Shown here: positions 7,391 to 17,005 of the stretch, one piece after another
How positions within the stretch are numbered: the stretch's first letter is position 1
Layout: each line of letters opens with the position of its first letter
Source: Edaphovirga cremea
GTDB taxonomy: Bacteria; Pseudomonadota; Gammaproteobacteria; Enterobacterales; Enterobacteriaceae
Length of the DNA stretch: 64,000 bases
Reading direction: 5' to 3'
Assembly: GCF_003332275.1 (NCBI RefSeq)
Contig: NZ_QOVA01000005.1
Span: 271,427 to 335,426, forward strand
Notes under the pieces: model-generated
The model's input: only the letters and a program-made list of their open reading frames with translations
Databases searched by the model: none
What the model was told of the DNA's origin: nothing
Program-made: the position numbers and the translations under genes

Positions 7391-8116
7391 CTATCCTTTC
7401 AAACCCAGCATCTCCTTGAGCGACTTGAGATACCGCCGGCTCACAGGCACAGACTGTCCATTGCTGAGTTCGATCTCTGCCTGGCCACTCTCTTCAAGCC
7501 GAATCTCGCGTAGATGCGCCATGTTGATCAGAAATTGACGGTGGCAACGCACCAGCGGCGTTCTGCTCTCCAACGTTTTCAACGTCAGTTCAGTAAAACA
7601 CTCCATACCATCCGCTCGCGTGACGTAAACGCCACTCAAACGCGAACTGGCAAACATGACATCATCGGTACTCAATAAATAGATACGACTGTGTCCGGTG
7701 CAAGGAACATATTTCAGGACTGCCTCTTTTTCTTTCAATGAGGCAATATTCTGCTCAGGACGATTATCGTGGAGGCGGCGCAGCGTTTTAGCCAAACGTT
7801 GGGACTCAATGGGTTTGAGCAGATAATCGAAAGCATTCTCTTCAAATGCCTTGATCGCATACTCATCAAACGCCGTAAGGAAAACGATATAGGGCATTTG
7901 TTCTGGATCAAGCATCCCGAGCATTTCGAGACCGGTGATACGTGGCATCTGAATATCCAGGAAAATGACATCGGGATGCAGGCGATGAACGGCACCGATG
8001 GCCTCTACCGCGTTGGCGCATTCGCCGAGGATTGAGACGTGCGGATCCTGTTCGAGTAAACACCGCAGATTTTCACGCGCCAGCGGTTCATCATCGACGA
8101 TTAAAACAGTTAACAT
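7391..8116 (-). CDS. btsR: LytTR-type response regulator BtsR
   Basis: This 241-aa protein closely follows E. coli BtsR (YehT). It has an N-terminal receiver domain with VLIVDDEP (acidic pocket), the phospho-acceptor Asp in [10 protein letters not shown] (about residue 54), [14 protein letters not shown] and the KP Lys in YLLKPI. A C-terminal LytTR DNA-binding domain contains [27 protein letters not shown] and SRRYLKSLK. In E. coli the BtsS/BtsR pair senses extracellular pyruvate and turns on the pyruvate/H+ symporter gene btsT, which is not in this window. The start overlaps the last codons of btsS by 7 bp, as expected for a co-translated two-component pair. Confidence 0.95.
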   Translation of the reverse strand: MLTVLIVDDEPLARENLRCLLEQDPHVSILGECANAVEAIGAVHRLHPDVIFLDIQMPRITGLEMLGMLDPEQMPYIVFLTAFDEYAIKAFEENAFDYLLKPIESQRLAKTLRRLHDNRPEQNIASLKEKEAVLKYVPCTGHSRIYLLSTDDVMFASSRLSGVYVTRADGMECFTELTLKTLESRTPLVRCHRQFLINMAHLREIRLEESGQAEIELSNGQSVPVSRRYLKSLKEMLGLKG

Positions 8117-9801
8117 GGCTCTCTCCCCATAAGCGGCAGGCAGAGGATAATACGTGTAAATTCATTAGGTTGAAATTCCACATCAATCCCATATTCATCG
8201 CCGTATCTAATGCGTATACGCTTGTCGACCAGATTCATGCCCAATCCGGAACCGCCTGGGGCCATACGGTAAAGACCCGCATTATCCTCCACGCTCAGGT
8301 ACAACTTGTCGTTATACTGCTCTGCGCGCAGAGTGATGACCCCCTTGCCCAGCAAATGGGATGTGCCATGCTTTATGGCATTTTCCACGATGGGTTGCAG
8401 TGAAAAAGCAGGTAATCGCACCGCAAGAAGCACATCGGGTAAGTCGAAATGGATTTGCAAGCGATCGTGAAAACGCGCCTTCTCTATTTGCAGATAGGCA
8501 TCGACATGCTCTATTTCGTCCGCCAGCGTGACTTCCTCTTCCGGTCGTTTCAGATTTTTTCTGAAAAAAGTCGAAAGGGATTGCACCAATTGCCCGGCAT
8601 GTTCGCTATCACGGCGAATCACGGCCACCAATGTGTTAAGAGCATTAAAAAGGAAGTGCGGATTGACCTGGGCATGCAGCAATTTGATTTCTGACTGCGT
8701 CAGCAATTGCTGTTGTCGCTCATATTGCCCGGCAAGGATTTGTGCGGAAAGCAGGCTCGCTATACCTTCACCGAACGTGCGATTAATCGAGCTGAATAAC
8801 CGATTTTTGGCCTCATACAATTTTATCGTACCGATGACAGTCTGATTTTCCCCGCGCAACGGAATAACCAGGGTCGATCCCAATTTACAACCGCGATGCA
8901 GTGAACACTGATAGGGAACTTCATTGCCATCGGCATACACCACCTCATTATTGTCGATGGCCCGCCGGGAGTGCCGAGATGAAATTGCCGTGCCGGGAAG
9001 GTGGTGATCATCACCTAATCCAATGAAAGCCAAGAGTTTTTCGCGATCGGTAATGGCGACAGCGCCGATATCCAGCTCCTGATAAATAACTTGCGCCACC
9101 CGCATGCTATTTTCCTGATTAAAACCTTGCCGCAAAAAACCTTCGGTACACACCGCGATTTTCAAAGCTCGCGCTGAAAAAGCTGACGTGTATTTTTCAA
9201 ACATCGCGCGGCGATCCAGAAGAATGCGCATAAACATGGCAGCACCGATACTGTTCGTCACAATCATCGGCGCGGCAATACTTTTAACCAGATGCAATGC
9301 CTCCTGAAAGGGACGCGCGACGAGCAGTATGATACCCATCTGCAGTATTTCAGCCACCAGCGTAACGCCTGCGACAGTAAAAGGATTGAGCAAACGATCT
9401 ATGCGCCCGCGTTTTATCAGCATGCGGTGCACCAGTCCCCCAAGTAACCCCTCTACTACCGTGGATATCATGCAGCTCAGTGCCGTCATGCCACCGAGGG
9501 AATAACGATGCAAACCGCCAGTTAACCCCACCAGCATTCCCACCACCGGGCCACCTAATAACCCGCCCAATACGGCACCAATTGCACGGGTATTGGCAAT
9601 AGAGTCTTGAATATGTAACCCAAAGTAAGTACCCATAATACAGAATATAGAAAATATGAGATAACAAAGCAGTTTGTGCGGTAAACGCACAGTTACTTGC
9701 ATTAGGGGTATAAATAGCGGTGTTTTACTCAATAAATAGGCGATCACCAGATATACACACATCTGCTGCAACAACAAAAGAATCAGATTAAACTCATACA
9801 T
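8110..9801 (-). CDS. btsS: Pyruvate-sensing histidine kinase BtsS (LytS family)
   Basis: The protein has 563 residues, against about 561 in E. coli. The N-terminal 200 residues form the 5TM-LYT type membrane domain with several helices and the [20 protein letters not shown] segment. A GAF-like domain follows (about 220-360), then the His_kinase box with the phospho-acceptor His in [16 protein letters not shown] and a HATPase domain ([24 protein letters not shown]). It sits in the inner membrane and phosphorylates BtsR. Gene order and overlap match E. coli yehUT. About 150 bp separate the start from the LysR-type gene upstream, so the pair probably has its own promoter there. Confidence 0.95.
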   Translation of the reverse strand: MYEFNLILLLLQQMCVYLVIAYLLSKTPLFIPLMQVTVRLPHKLLCYLIFSIFCIMGTYFGLHIQDSIANTRAIGAVLGGLLGGPVVGMLVGLTGGLHRYSLGGMTALSCMISTVVEGLLGGLVHRMLIKRGRIDRLLNPFTVAGVTLVAEILQMGIILLVARPFQEALHLVKSIAAPMIVTNSIGAAMFMRILLDRRAMFEKYTSAFSARALKIAVCTEGFLRQGFNQENSMRVAQVIYQELDIGAVAITDREKLLAFIGLGDDHHLPGTAISSRHSRRAIDNNEVVYADGNEVPYQCSLHRGCKLGSTLVIPLRGENQTVIGTIKLYEAKNRLFSSINRTFGEGIASLLSAQILAGQYERQQQLLTQSEIKLLHAQVNPHFLFNALNTLVAVIRRDSEHAGQLVQSLSTFFRKNLKRPEEEVTLADEIEHVDAYLQIEKARFHDRLQIHFDLPDVLLAVRLPAFSLQPIVENAIKHGTSHLLGKGVITLRAEQYNDKLYLSVEDNAGLYRMAPGGSGLGMNLVDKRIRIRYGDEYGIDVEFQPNEFTRIILCLPLMGREPC

Positions 9802-9956
9802 AAACTGCGACTCGGCTTTCGAAGACGCCCGACACTATCCTGGAGCCATCGGGCATGATTGCGTTAAAATAACGCAAAGTGGGAGAGGTATCTTTGACAC
9901 AACTCACTAATTAATTTATTAAATTACGTATTACTGAGTAAGAAGGAGTCTTAGCA

Positions 9957-10826
9957 TTAAGTGTGTCGTAATTGAAGGATCTTGTTTTCATTTTTATTGG
10001 ATAGTATGTGTGCCAACGTCTTCATGAACTTCTCATTTTTTTTATTATCGGTAACGTACAGATAATCTGCTATTACTGCGCCATCAATTTTTTCCTTCAA
10101 ATATTTTTCGTCTGGGAATTGATCCCAGCATTTTGATGTGATAATGGCCATTGTTCCTTCCCTTTCCATAGACCGAATTATTTCGTCTGCTTTGTATTCA
10201 AACAATATTTCTGCGGCAGAATAACTGCCTTGCCTCCCCTGCTGAGAAAGTAACTCATTAAAAAATACTGTATTCTCAGTAACGTTTTGAAGACAACGTA
10301 CAATTATATCTGTACCAGGCTCTGTTGCCGCCTTAGGTTTTTTGGTCACTGCAATCAATTCTGTACTGGGTCGCTCATAGCAGAGCACTTTTCCAGGCCG
10401 CACGAGTTTCTCTGTTGAGAGCAATATAGAGTTATCATTAAAATCAATAACATCATTCAGTGCTTCGGTAAATTTGATGTTGTAAGAAGAGAGCGACATA
10501 ACGACCGAATTCTTAAGAAAAGTTGGATAACCCTCATCAAAAACGACCTCTATTTTAACTTTATCCGTGATGAATTCACCCTCAACACTGAGCATTTTCT
10601 GATAGATCGGATAAAGTTTATCATACAATTTAACCCCTAATGCTGTGAGCTTTACTGCATTCCTGTCGCGGTAAAACAGTTCTCCACCCATGTCCTGCTC
10701 CAGACTGGCTATGATTTTTCCTAGTGGGGAGCGAGTAATGAATAGTCGCTCTGCCGCATCAGACATATTGCGACTTTCAGCTAATTTAATGAAATATTTC
10801 ATTTTTTTAGACAAGAAGATTCCCAT
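9957..10826 (-). CDS. LysR-type transcriptional regulator with atypical effector domain
   Basis: Residues 1-65 are a standard LysR helix-turn-helix (MKYFIKLAESRNMSDAAERL, then ITRSPLGKIIASLEQDMG) followed by the linker helix (ALGVKLYDKLYPIYQKML). The remaining 220 residues should be the periplasmic-binding-protein fold. The sequence is divergent, Lys- and Asn-rich, and shows none of the usual effector-domain signatures beyond general spacing. The length (289) is normal. A well-placed GGAG site is not obvious; AGGGAG lies about 8 bp upstream of the ATG. The gene is AT-rich, as is the 580-bp region upstream, which suggests acquisition and possibly H-NS silencing. The target genes cannot be inferred from the neighbours. 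Confidence 0.75.
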   Translation of the reverse strand: MGIFLSKKMKYFIKLAESRNMSDAAERLFITRSPLGKIIASLEQDMGGELFYRDRNAVKLTALGVKLYDKLYPIYQKMLSVEGEFITDKVKIEVVFDEGYPTFLKNSVVMSLSSYNIKFTEALNDVIDFNDNSILLSTEKLVRPGKVLCYERPSTELIAVTKKPKAATEPGTDIIVRCLQNVTENTVFFNELLSQQGRQGSYSAAEILFEYKADEIIRSMEREGTMAIITSKCWDQFPDEKYLKEKIDGAVIADYLYVTDNKKNEKFMKTLAHILSNKNENKILQLRHT

Positions 10827-11407
10827 TTTAACTCCCTTTTTGTTAATACATAGTCTACAGAGACTGTCTCAAGTCCTACTTTGTTGGCGGTCTTTTTTTG
10901 ATCCCGATCAGGTGCAAAAAAGGACCATCATTAAAGCGTGACATTAACAATGAACTTATGATAATAAAATTTTTAAAGAGAGCGCATGTAGTTGGAATAC
11001 ATCTACAACACTTATGATTATATTGAATTTCCTGCCCTAAGCGGAAAAAAAGTCTTTATCTATTTGTACAAAGCCCACCTAAATCTTGTTTTATCAAAAA
11101 AAACATAATCGTTTATTGAGTGAATTAGGATTATTCTCATTAAACACCCGATTTCTTAATAAAACAGACAAAAAAGGCGACATTTTCACACCCTTTGTAA
11201 CTATATCTATATACGTAACGTAAACGAAAGCTTACAGTGATTATTATTGTATTTTTTCCATCCAAAAATATAAACCCCATAAAAACTACTGAAAGACACT
11301 TACTACTTATAACCGCATGGTCATAAAGTCCTCTTTATTTTACGGTCAATAGCGAACTATACTCATGGCATAAGGATGAAAAACCTGCATTGATACTGGA
11401 GAATTAG
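10827..11407. other. AT-rich intergenic region, 581 bp
   Basis: Divergent spacer between the LysR-type gene and the GNAT gene. It is distinctly AT-rich with several A- and T-tracts and no ORF of useful length on either strand. It must hold the promoters of both genes. I see no palindrome strong enough to name as an operator. Confidence 0.5.
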
Positions 11408-11839
11408 ATGGTGGTAAGGAAATATACTGAAAGCGATCGTCCATTTTTACGTACTTTATTTTTGGCATCCCGCAAGGCCATGTGGACTTGGCTCGATGCA
11501 AGAGAGTGGCGACTGGAAGACTTTGACCGTGTGACGAGGGGTGAAACAGTATTGGTTGCTGAGAGTGCGGGGAAGATCCTGGGGTTTGCGTCAATTTTTA
11601 CCCAGGAAAATTTTCTGCACAGCCTGTTTGTCGATCCTGACGCTCAGGGACAAGGTGTGGGTAGTGCGCTATTGCGTGCCACCGAGGCGACGTTTACCTC
11701 AACGGGATCGTTGAAATGCCTGAGTCGTAACCAGCACGCACTCGCGTTCTACAAAAAACACGGCTGGGAAGTAGTCACTGAAGATCAGGGCGTTGAAGGC
11801 GACTACTGCCTGATGCATCTTGCCAGAACCAAAAAATAA
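11408..11839 (+). CDS. GNAT-family N-acetyltransferase
   Basis: The 143-aa protein has the four GNAT motifs in order: an N-terminal strand and helix (MVVRKYTESDRPFLRTLF), the strand ILVAESAGKILGFASI-like segment, the acetyl-CoA binding loop LFVDPDAQGQGVGSALL (the Q-x-x-G-x-G/A signature, about residues 75-91), and the C-terminal NQHALAFYKKHGWE. The family transfers an acetyl group from acetyl-CoA to an amine, but the substrate cannot be told from sequence. The ATG follows a GGAGAATTAG stretch that serves as ribosome-binding site. It is transcribed alone towards the dehydrogenase operon, and its stop codon lies inside the terminator of that operon. Confidence 0.85.
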   Translation: MVVRKYTESDRPFLRTLFLASRKAMWTWLDAREWRLEDFDRVTRGETVLVAESAGKILGFASIFTQENFLHSLFVDPDAQGQGVGSALLRATEATFTSTGSLKCLSRNQHALAFYKKHGWEVVTEDQGVEGDYCLMHLARTKK

Positions 11840-11856
11840 GGGCGCACTTGGCGCCC
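11832..11856 (-). terminator. Rho-independent terminator of the dehydrogenase operon
   Basis: Read on the minus strand, GGGCGC and GCGCCC (11851-11856 and 11840-11845) form a stem with a 5-nt loop and are followed by TTATTTTTT. It lies 21 bp beyond the cytochrome stop codon and overlaps the end of the convergent GNAT gene. Confidence 0.75.
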
Positions 11857-11877
11857 TCCAAAGGCTTCAACGAGGGA

Positions 11878-13134
11878 TTATTTCTCGCGCAACTCTTTTA
11901 CGTCATTGACCTTGACGTTGAGCGACTTCTGACCAAATTGTTGCAGAAGATAGTTACTCAGAGTGGCAATCTGTTCGTCGCTCAATGTGTCTGCAAAACC
12001 TGGCATAAATACATCACCCTCGTTGGTTCTGCGCGATACACCGTGCAGGATGACGTTAATCATGTTGTTGGGTGCAGTCGCGCCGACCACGCTGTTTTTG
12101 ATCAAAGACGGATAATAACCATCTGCAGTTCCCCCACCGCTGAAACTGTGGCAGGTGGCACAATTCCCGAGGTACAGACGTGCGCCATCAGCCGTGTTGT
12201 CCGCTTTGAAAGGCAGACCGCGGATAGCGTCAACGCTTGCCGTGGCCTGCCCGAAATCGGAACGGCTTTTGGTTTCATTATCTGGGTTAAGTGGTTTGAG
12301 ACTTTGCAGATATTTTGCCATTGCGCGTAAATCGGCGTCCGTCAGGTGCCGCGTGCTGTTTTCGATCACTTCTGCCATCGGACCTGCCGCTTGCGCTTTG
12401 CCGTTGATATGACCCGAGCGCAGATACTCGACAATCTGATCCTGGCTCCAACTGCCGATACCAGCATGTTTATCCGAGGTGATATTGAACGCCGTCCAGC
12501 CATCAATCTCGCTACCCGCATAAGGTTTACTGTCTTTCATACCCATCGTGATGTTACGTGGCGTATGGCATTCACCGCAGTGTCCTAACGCTTCAACATA
12601 ATAGGCACCGCGATTCCATTCAGCGTCTTTCGCCGGGTCCGGCTCAAAGCGCTTGCCTTCAAAGTTCACCAGATTCCAGAACCACATTCCCCAGCGTTGA
12701 TTAAACGGGAACGGCATGTCGTTTTCGCGGTTCGGTTGATGCACGGTCGGCAAACTGAAGATATAGGCTTTAATCGCCCTGATATCATCGTCATTCAACA
12801 GGGTGTAGGAAGTATAGGGAAAAGCGGGATACAGATGCTCGCCCTCTTTACCCTTGCCTTCATGCAGCGCACGAATAAATTCTTCGTCTGTCCAATTGCC
12901 AATGCCCGTCTCTTTATCGGCAGTAATATTGGGTGAATAGAGGGTTCCCATCGGCGTTTTGAATGCCAATCCACCTGCAAAAGGTTTGCCCTGTTTGGTG
13001 GTGTGACACGCCACGCAATCGGCGGCTTGCGTCAGGTATTCACCGCGCTTGATGAGATCGGTACCCTCTTGCGCCTGTGCCGCGATGCTACACAGACTTA
13101 ACGCCGAAAGCAGGCTCAGTGTCAATTTGTTCAT
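11878..13134 (-). CDS. Cytochrome c subunit of membrane-bound sugar dehydrogenase
   Basis: The protein has 418 residues. A Sec signal peptide (MNKLTLSLLSALSLCSIAAQ, cleavage near AQA) is followed by three cytochrome c domains, each with a CxxCH haem site: CVACH at 40-44, CGECH at 186-190 and CATCH at 325-329. This is the pattern of the triple-haem cytochrome subunit of FAD-dependent gluconate, 2-ketogluconate and sorbitol dehydrogenases. These pass electrons from the periplasmic flavoprotein to ubiquinone. It is the third gene of the operon and starts one base after the flavoprotein stop codon. Mature protein is periplasmic and membrane-attached, perhaps through its C-terminal segment. Confidence 0.92.
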   Translation of the reverse strand: MNKLTLSLLSALSLCSIAAQAQEGTDLIKRGEYLTQAADCVACHTTKQGKPFAGGLAFKTPMGTLYSPNITADKETGIGNWTDEEFIRALHEGKGKEGEHLYPAFPYTSYTLLNDDDIRAIKAYIFSLPTVHQPNRENDMPFPFNQRWGMWFWNLVNFEGKRFEPDPAKDAEWNRGAYYVEALGHCGECHTPRNITMGMKDSKPYAGSEIDGWTAFNITSDKHAGIGSWSQDQIVEYLRSGHINGKAQAAGPMAEVIENSTRHLTDADLRAMAKYLQSLKPLNPDNETKSRSDFGQATASVDAIRGLPFKADNTADGARLYLGNCATCHSFSGGGTADGYYPSLIKNSVVGATAPNNMINVILHGVSRRTNEGDVFMPGFADTLSDEQIATLSNYLLQQFGQKSLNVKVNDVKELREK

Positions 13135-13135
13135 T

Positions 13136-14740
13136 TTACACCTCCGCCTTCAACGTGTCGGCAATACGCAATGCCAGTGCCGCAATGGTTAACGTACAGT
13201 TGACCGATCCCACCGTAGGCATCACGCCGCTGCTGGCGATAAACAGATTGTGGTGATCGTGGGTCCGGCAATCGCCATCCACCACGGAATCTTTAGGATC
13301 GCTGCCCATGATGGTGGTTCCGGTGATGTGATTGTTGTTGGCGAAATCGTTATAGAATTTGATTTCGCTGCCGCCCATCAGTTTTGCCGCATCCGCATAA
13401 ACTTCCTGGGTATGCTTCGCGCTCTTGAGCACGTACTCATCCATGGCATAGTAAAATTCTGGTTTGGGGATCCCCAAGGCATCTTTCTCGGTTTTACTCG
13501 GTACGATGCGGTTCTCAACGTGAGGCAGGATTTCATGAAAACTGTCAAAACGGACATAACGCGCAGCACGATCGCGGATTTGCGCGTCCAGTTGTGGCCC
13601 AAGCTGTAAATCACCCTGCTTGAGAAGATTGATCGTCACTTCATCAGTGCGCGACAAATTGGAGAGATGGATTTTCTTGGCGGCATACTCTGAGCGGAAT
13701 GCCCCGTCACGGAACCCAACCATCGACGTCATCTCCTGCGGACCGCGCCCTGGCCACAATGCTTCGCTGGCGTAGAAACTGACAGCGGTGCCGGGGTGAT
13801 CCATCAGGTTGCGCCCGACCATATCGGAGCTATTGCCGACACCATTGGGATTTTTGTCATTCGTCGACATCAGCATGAGTTTCGGGATCTCAATGCCGTT
13901 CGCCGCCAGCACGAAATATTTGCCCTCCGCGCGATGCTCGTTACCCTCGGCATCCTTGAAGAGCGCCGCAGTAATCTGCTGTTTGTCATTGACTTCGAGT
14001 TTATAGACCACGGCCTGCGGTCGTAACACTGCGCCCGCTTTCTCGGCTTTTTCTACGTGTGTAATACCGTTGTACATCGCACCAATCGGGCAGATCGGCA
14101 TACAGTTATTGTTACCGCAGCAGGTCGGACGATCGTCATAAGGGCGGCTGTTGCGTGCGACCGGTTCAGTCACCACGTAGTAGCCATTCTGATTCAACAC
14201 ACTTTTAATGCGCTGCTCGTTCCAGGACAGCGGCAGAGGTGCCATCGGATAGGGTTTGCTGCGCGGCGATCCGAGTTCTTCATCGCCGGGCCCCCACACG
14301 CCCAACTCCTCTTCTGCACGCTGGTACCAGGTTTCCAGTTGATCGTAGCCGATCGGCCAGTCGCGCCCTACGCCATATTGGCTTTTGAGTTTGAAATCAT
14401 TGGGTAGAAAGCGCCATGCCGATGCCGCCCAGTGCCAGGTCGTTCCTCCCACGGCGCGGATGTACTGGACATCGTAAGGATGCTTTCCTTTTTGAATCAG
14501 ATAGTTGTTCGGCGGATTAAATTCAGGGTGCGGTGCATACTCGGTCGAGGGGTACGGTTTCATATTGTCTGATTTATCAGACTGATTACGGAAATTCTCG
14601 ACGATTTCCCAACGCGATAGACGCGGACCCGCTTCGAGGATCAATACGGATTTACCGGCCAGTGCCAATTGATGCGCGACCAAACCACCGGCAACGCCGG
14701 ATCCTACAACCACAACGTCGGCTGTCAGTGTGTCTGCCAT
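13136..14740 (-). CDS. FAD-dependent GMC oxidoreductase subunit of sugar dehydrogenase
   Basis: The start at 14740 (MADTLTADVVVVGSGVAGG) is chosen because GGAGA lies 9 bp upstream and the Rossmann motif GSGVAGG begins 13 residues in. Longer starts would overlap the upstream gene. The 534-aa protein has the GMC layout: FAD-binding N-terminus (LILEAGPR), substrate-side segment GGTTWHWAASAWRF, a Cys cluster (CCGNNNCMPICPIG) typical of the gluconate/ketogluconate group, and a C-terminal HITGTTIMGSDPKDSVVD with the GMC His-Asn region near NLFIASSGVMPTVGSVNCT. It oxidises a sugar or sugar acid in the periplasm. It has no signal of its own and is presumably exported with the Tat-signal small subunit. 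Whether the substrate is gluconate, 2-ketogluconate or a polyol is open. Confidence 0.9.
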   Translation of the reverse strand: MADTLTADVVVVGSGVAGGLVAHQLALAGKSVLILEAGPRLSRWEIVENFRNQSDKSDNMKPYPSTEYAPHPEFNPPNNYLIQKGKHPYDVQYIRAVGGTTWHWAASAWRFLPNDFKLKSQYGVGRDWPIGYDQLETWYQRAEEELGVWGPGDEELGSPRSKPYPMAPLPLSWNEQRIKSVLNQNGYYVVTEPVARNSRPYDDRPTCCGNNNCMPICPIGAMYNGITHVEKAEKAGAVLRPQAVVYKLEVNDKQQITAALFKDAEGNEHRAEGKYFVLAANGIEIPKLMLMSTNDKNPNGVGNSSDMVGRNLMDHPGTAVSFYASEALWPGRGPQEMTSMVGFRDGAFRSEYAAKKIHLSNLSRTDEVTINLLKQGDLQLGPQLDAQIRDRAARYVRFDSFHEILPHVENRIVPSKTEKDALGIPKPEFYYAMDEYVLKSAKHTQEVYADAAKLMGGSEIKFYNDFANNNHITGTTIMGSDPKDSVVDGDCRTHDHHNLFIASSGVMPTVGSVNCTLTIAALALRIADTLKAEV

Positions 14741-14757
14741 GATTTTTTTCTCCAGAA

Positions 14758-15267
14758 TTAAAGCGCGACGTCCGGGCGGGAAGCCCAGTATCCGGGACGG
14801 TTCGGACAATAAGAGCGAATGACCAATACGTCAGACACGGCATCAAACATCAGCGCTTTTTCATAGCTGACCACGCCGGCGTCGGCACCCTCACCGACTT
14901 TTCCGAGATACCAGCTTTGCAGAATCTGGCGGGCAATATCCTGTTGTGCCTGTGGCCAGGAAGCCGGAGCACCGGCGGGCAGGGGTTGCAGTGCCGCGAG
15001 TTGTTGCATGAAATTGGCTTCTCTTTTGACCAGCAGGGCGAACAGGCGCTCACCAATTTGTGGATTGAGATAGCGCTTACCGGTTAAGCCACGGGACACC
15101 AGCAGGAATTTTTCCAGATCGGCGGCGGAAGAGGAATTTTCGGCGGCAAAGGCTTTCAGCGGGATAGGACTCATCAGGCTGCTGACCAATCCGACGCCGA
15201 GATAGCCAAGCAGACGACGTCGCGATACTCCGCTGACCCGGGGTACCGAAGGGGGGATAACTAACAT
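14758..15267 (-). CDS. Small (gamma) subunit of FAD-dependent sugar dehydrogenase, Tat signal
   Basis: The 169-aa protein begins with a twin-arginine signal (SRRRLLGYLG around residues 15-24, then a hydrophobic stretch ending near KAFA). The mature part has the pattern of FAD-SLDH small subunits (PF12318): FLLVSRGLTGKRYLNPQIG, a central helical part, SWYLGKVGEG, and CPNRPGYWASRP close to the end. It fits the sorbitol/2-ketogluconate group better than the longer gluconate dehydrogenase gamma type. It is first in a three-gene operon, and the flavoprotein starts 17 bp further. Export of the folded flavoprotein through Tat by hitch-hiking on this subunit is the accepted model for the family. Confidence 0.85.
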   Translation of the reverse strand: MLVIPPSVPRVSGVSRRRLLGYLGVGLVSSLMSPIPLKAFAAENSSSAADLEKFLLVSRGLTGKRYLNPQIGERLFALLVKREANFMQQLAALQPLPAGAPASWPQAQQDIARQILQSWYLGKVGEGADAGVVSYEKALMFDAVSDVLVIRSYCPNRPGYWASRPDVAL

Positions 15268-15523
15268 TGCTTTTCTCCATCAAGAGCAAAACTGGCGCAT
15301 GATGTTGACTCACGCAAAGGTCACAAACTCAACCTTTTGCGCCACGAGTTACGACGGACACGGGTTCGACGAAATAGTGCTCGCCTGAAACGTTTTTTGC
15401 ACACCAGCAATGATGTGTCTTATTTGCGCCAGTATGTTTATTTTTTAGCGGCGCCTGTTAAACGTTTGGTCAACATGTAAAGAAGCGTCAAGGTTATACA
15501 TGACAAAAGGGAGGGGCAAGTAA

Positions 15524-15545
15524 AAAGTGATTTGAATCACATTTT
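15524..15545. promoter_or_regulatory. CRP-like binding site upstream of the dehydrogenase operon
   Basis: AAAAGTGATTTGAATCACAT has the CRP half-sites GTGA and TCAC six bases apart in an A/T-flanked palindrome; one arm is AGTGA and the other is the consensus TCACA. The FNR spacing (GTGAT-N4-ATCAC) also fits, but the G at the discriminating position favours CRP. It is about 257 bp upstream of the small-subunit start and 89 bp downstream on the other side of no gene start, so the dehydrogenase operon is the likely target. Confidence 0.5.
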
Positions 15546-15663
15546 TAGACACATGCAATCAACTGGCAAAATAGGTTGTAGTGAGGAGATAGAAAGTGAG
15601 GAGATGGAAAATGCGTAGCGGATCATCGCGGAAACGCCCTTTCCTCCCCTCAACAGAAGAAGA

Positions 15664-16434
15664 TCAGTTTTCGTTTTTTATTTTGTCATAGCCCAGTCGG
15701 CCAATAAACGGCAGACGCAGGGCCGGAGGATTAACATCGACGCCAATATTCATCCCCAGAACATTGGCCTCAATTCCCTCCTCTACACCCACAGTTACAG
15801 CGAGAACGCCCAGCAGGGATACCTGCAAGCCCCGGCCAGACGGCGGTAAACCCACCGGACGCGTTATTGGCCGGTAATCTTTACCGATGGCATTCGCGGG
15901 CAGATCCAGTTTGAGTTTTGGCACTTCCCGACCAATATGCGCGATAAACGTATTACTGTTTGGCCCCGGCCAGGCGTGATAGGTATGCGGCCAGGGATAA
16001 CTTTTAATCGCCGCTTCAATTTGCGGGATCATGGCTTCAGCCTCTGCGCCACGGTGTTCCACCAAGAGCTTTGGCTTCGAGCCAAACCAGAATCCATCGG
16101 GATTTGTATAATTGCGGCGTACCACATCATTGCTGCCCCAACTGACCACTTCGTAACGACGGTATTGGGTTTCCCCCGCCTTCTTGAAAATGATCCAGGG
16201 ATGGATCGCCACCAGACCGCGCCAGCCGTAGGTGTGTGCGGCATAAACCTGGATGATGGCGATATTTCGAATCTTGGCGGGATTTGGCGCAATACCGGCA
16301 GAATCGCGCCGCGCCGTCGACCAGCTCTGTCCACTCAAGGCTTCCCCATTTCGCGTTGACTGCGCCCAACTCTGCCAAAATGACAAAAGCAGTACACAAA
16401 GAAAAGCAAGACTCAACACTTTGAGGTACGTCAT
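15664..16434 (-). CDS. DUF3750 family protein
   Basis: The protein has 256 residues with an N-terminal hydrophobic segment (VLSLAFLCVLLLSFWQSW, residues 6-23) that serves as signal or anchor. Conserved features of the family are visible: IAIIQVYAAHTYGWRGLVAI (about 57-75), HPWIIFK, RYEVVSWG, the acidic RGAEAEAMIP..., and YPWPHTYHAWPGPNSNTF, rich in aromatic residues and His. Members are common next to diverse genes in enterobacteria and have no known function. The protein probably acts at the periplasmic side of the membrane. It is a single gene with about 260 bp to the Ner-like gene on the other side. Confidence 0.8.
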   Translation of the reverse strand: MTYLKVLSLAFLCVLLLSFWQSWAQSTRNGEALSGQSWSTARRDSAGIAPNPAKIRNIAIIQVYAAHTYGWRGLVAIHPWIIFKKAGETQYRRYEVVSWGSNDVVRRNYTNPDGFWFGSKPKLLVEHRGAEAEAMIPQIEAAIKSYPWPHTYHAWPGPNSNTFIAHIGREVPKLKLDLPANAIGKDYRPITRPVGLPPSGRGLQVSLLGVLAVTVGVEEGIEANVLGMNIGVDVNPPALRLPFIGRLGYDKIKNEN

Positions 16435-16698
16435 GCGCTAGGTAATCCACTAAAAAGAAAGAAAAAGGAATGGAGATCAATGACCCAATTTTTCCCATAA
16501 AGAGTTGGTCAAAATCTATCCGGCCAGTTTACAGGGAATTGATGGGTGGGGTAAGTGGCTGTTTATCGTTTGAGCACATTCTCTTTTTTCTACCCAAATT
16601 TTTCAGCCAATGTGACTCATAGTCCGTGGTCTGACACGTTAACTTTACCCATAATTTCGGCATGGCAGAATTTATCCCAGGCAAAGGAGAATTTGGTT

Positions 16699-16935
16699 AT
16701 GTCGGCGGAACAGGAAACAAGAGCAGACTGGCATCAGGCTGATATTATTGCCGGTTTAAGGAAGCGGGGAACAACACTGGCGGCCACCTCACGAAAAGCA
16801 GGGCTGGCGTCATCAACGTTGGCAAATACCCTGACGCGACACTGGCCAAAAGGGGAAAGGCTGATCGCTGAGGAGTTAGGCGTTCACCCTGCTGAGATAT
16901 GGCCTTCGCGTTATCTACAGCATGAAAATCACTAG
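16699..16935 (+). CDS. Ner/Nlp-family DNA-binding regulator
   Basis: The ATG at 16699 (MSAEQETRADWHQADIIAGL) has an AAAGGAGA site eight bases upstream, so the longer frame from 16555 is rejected. The 78-aa protein has the Ner winged helix-turn-helix: WHQADIIAGLRKRGTTLAAT, SRKAGLASSTLANTL, WPKGERLIAEELGVHPAEIWPSRY. This matches the phage Mu Ner and chromosomal Nlp/SfsB group. Chromosomal members influence sugar-metabolism genes in E. coli, but here the target is unknown. It is convergent with the Fic gene (70 bp between stops) and divergent from the DUF3750 gene. Confidence 0.88.
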   Translation: MSAEQETRADWHQADIIAGLRKRGTTLAATSRKAGLASSTLANTLTRHWPKGERLIAEELGVHPAEIWPSRYLQHENH

Positions 16936-17005
16936 AAAAAACAGCACGCTGAATACGAATTCATCTCGCTTTACGGCGGGTTTGGAGGCGTGTTCGGCGG
17001 GGGTC

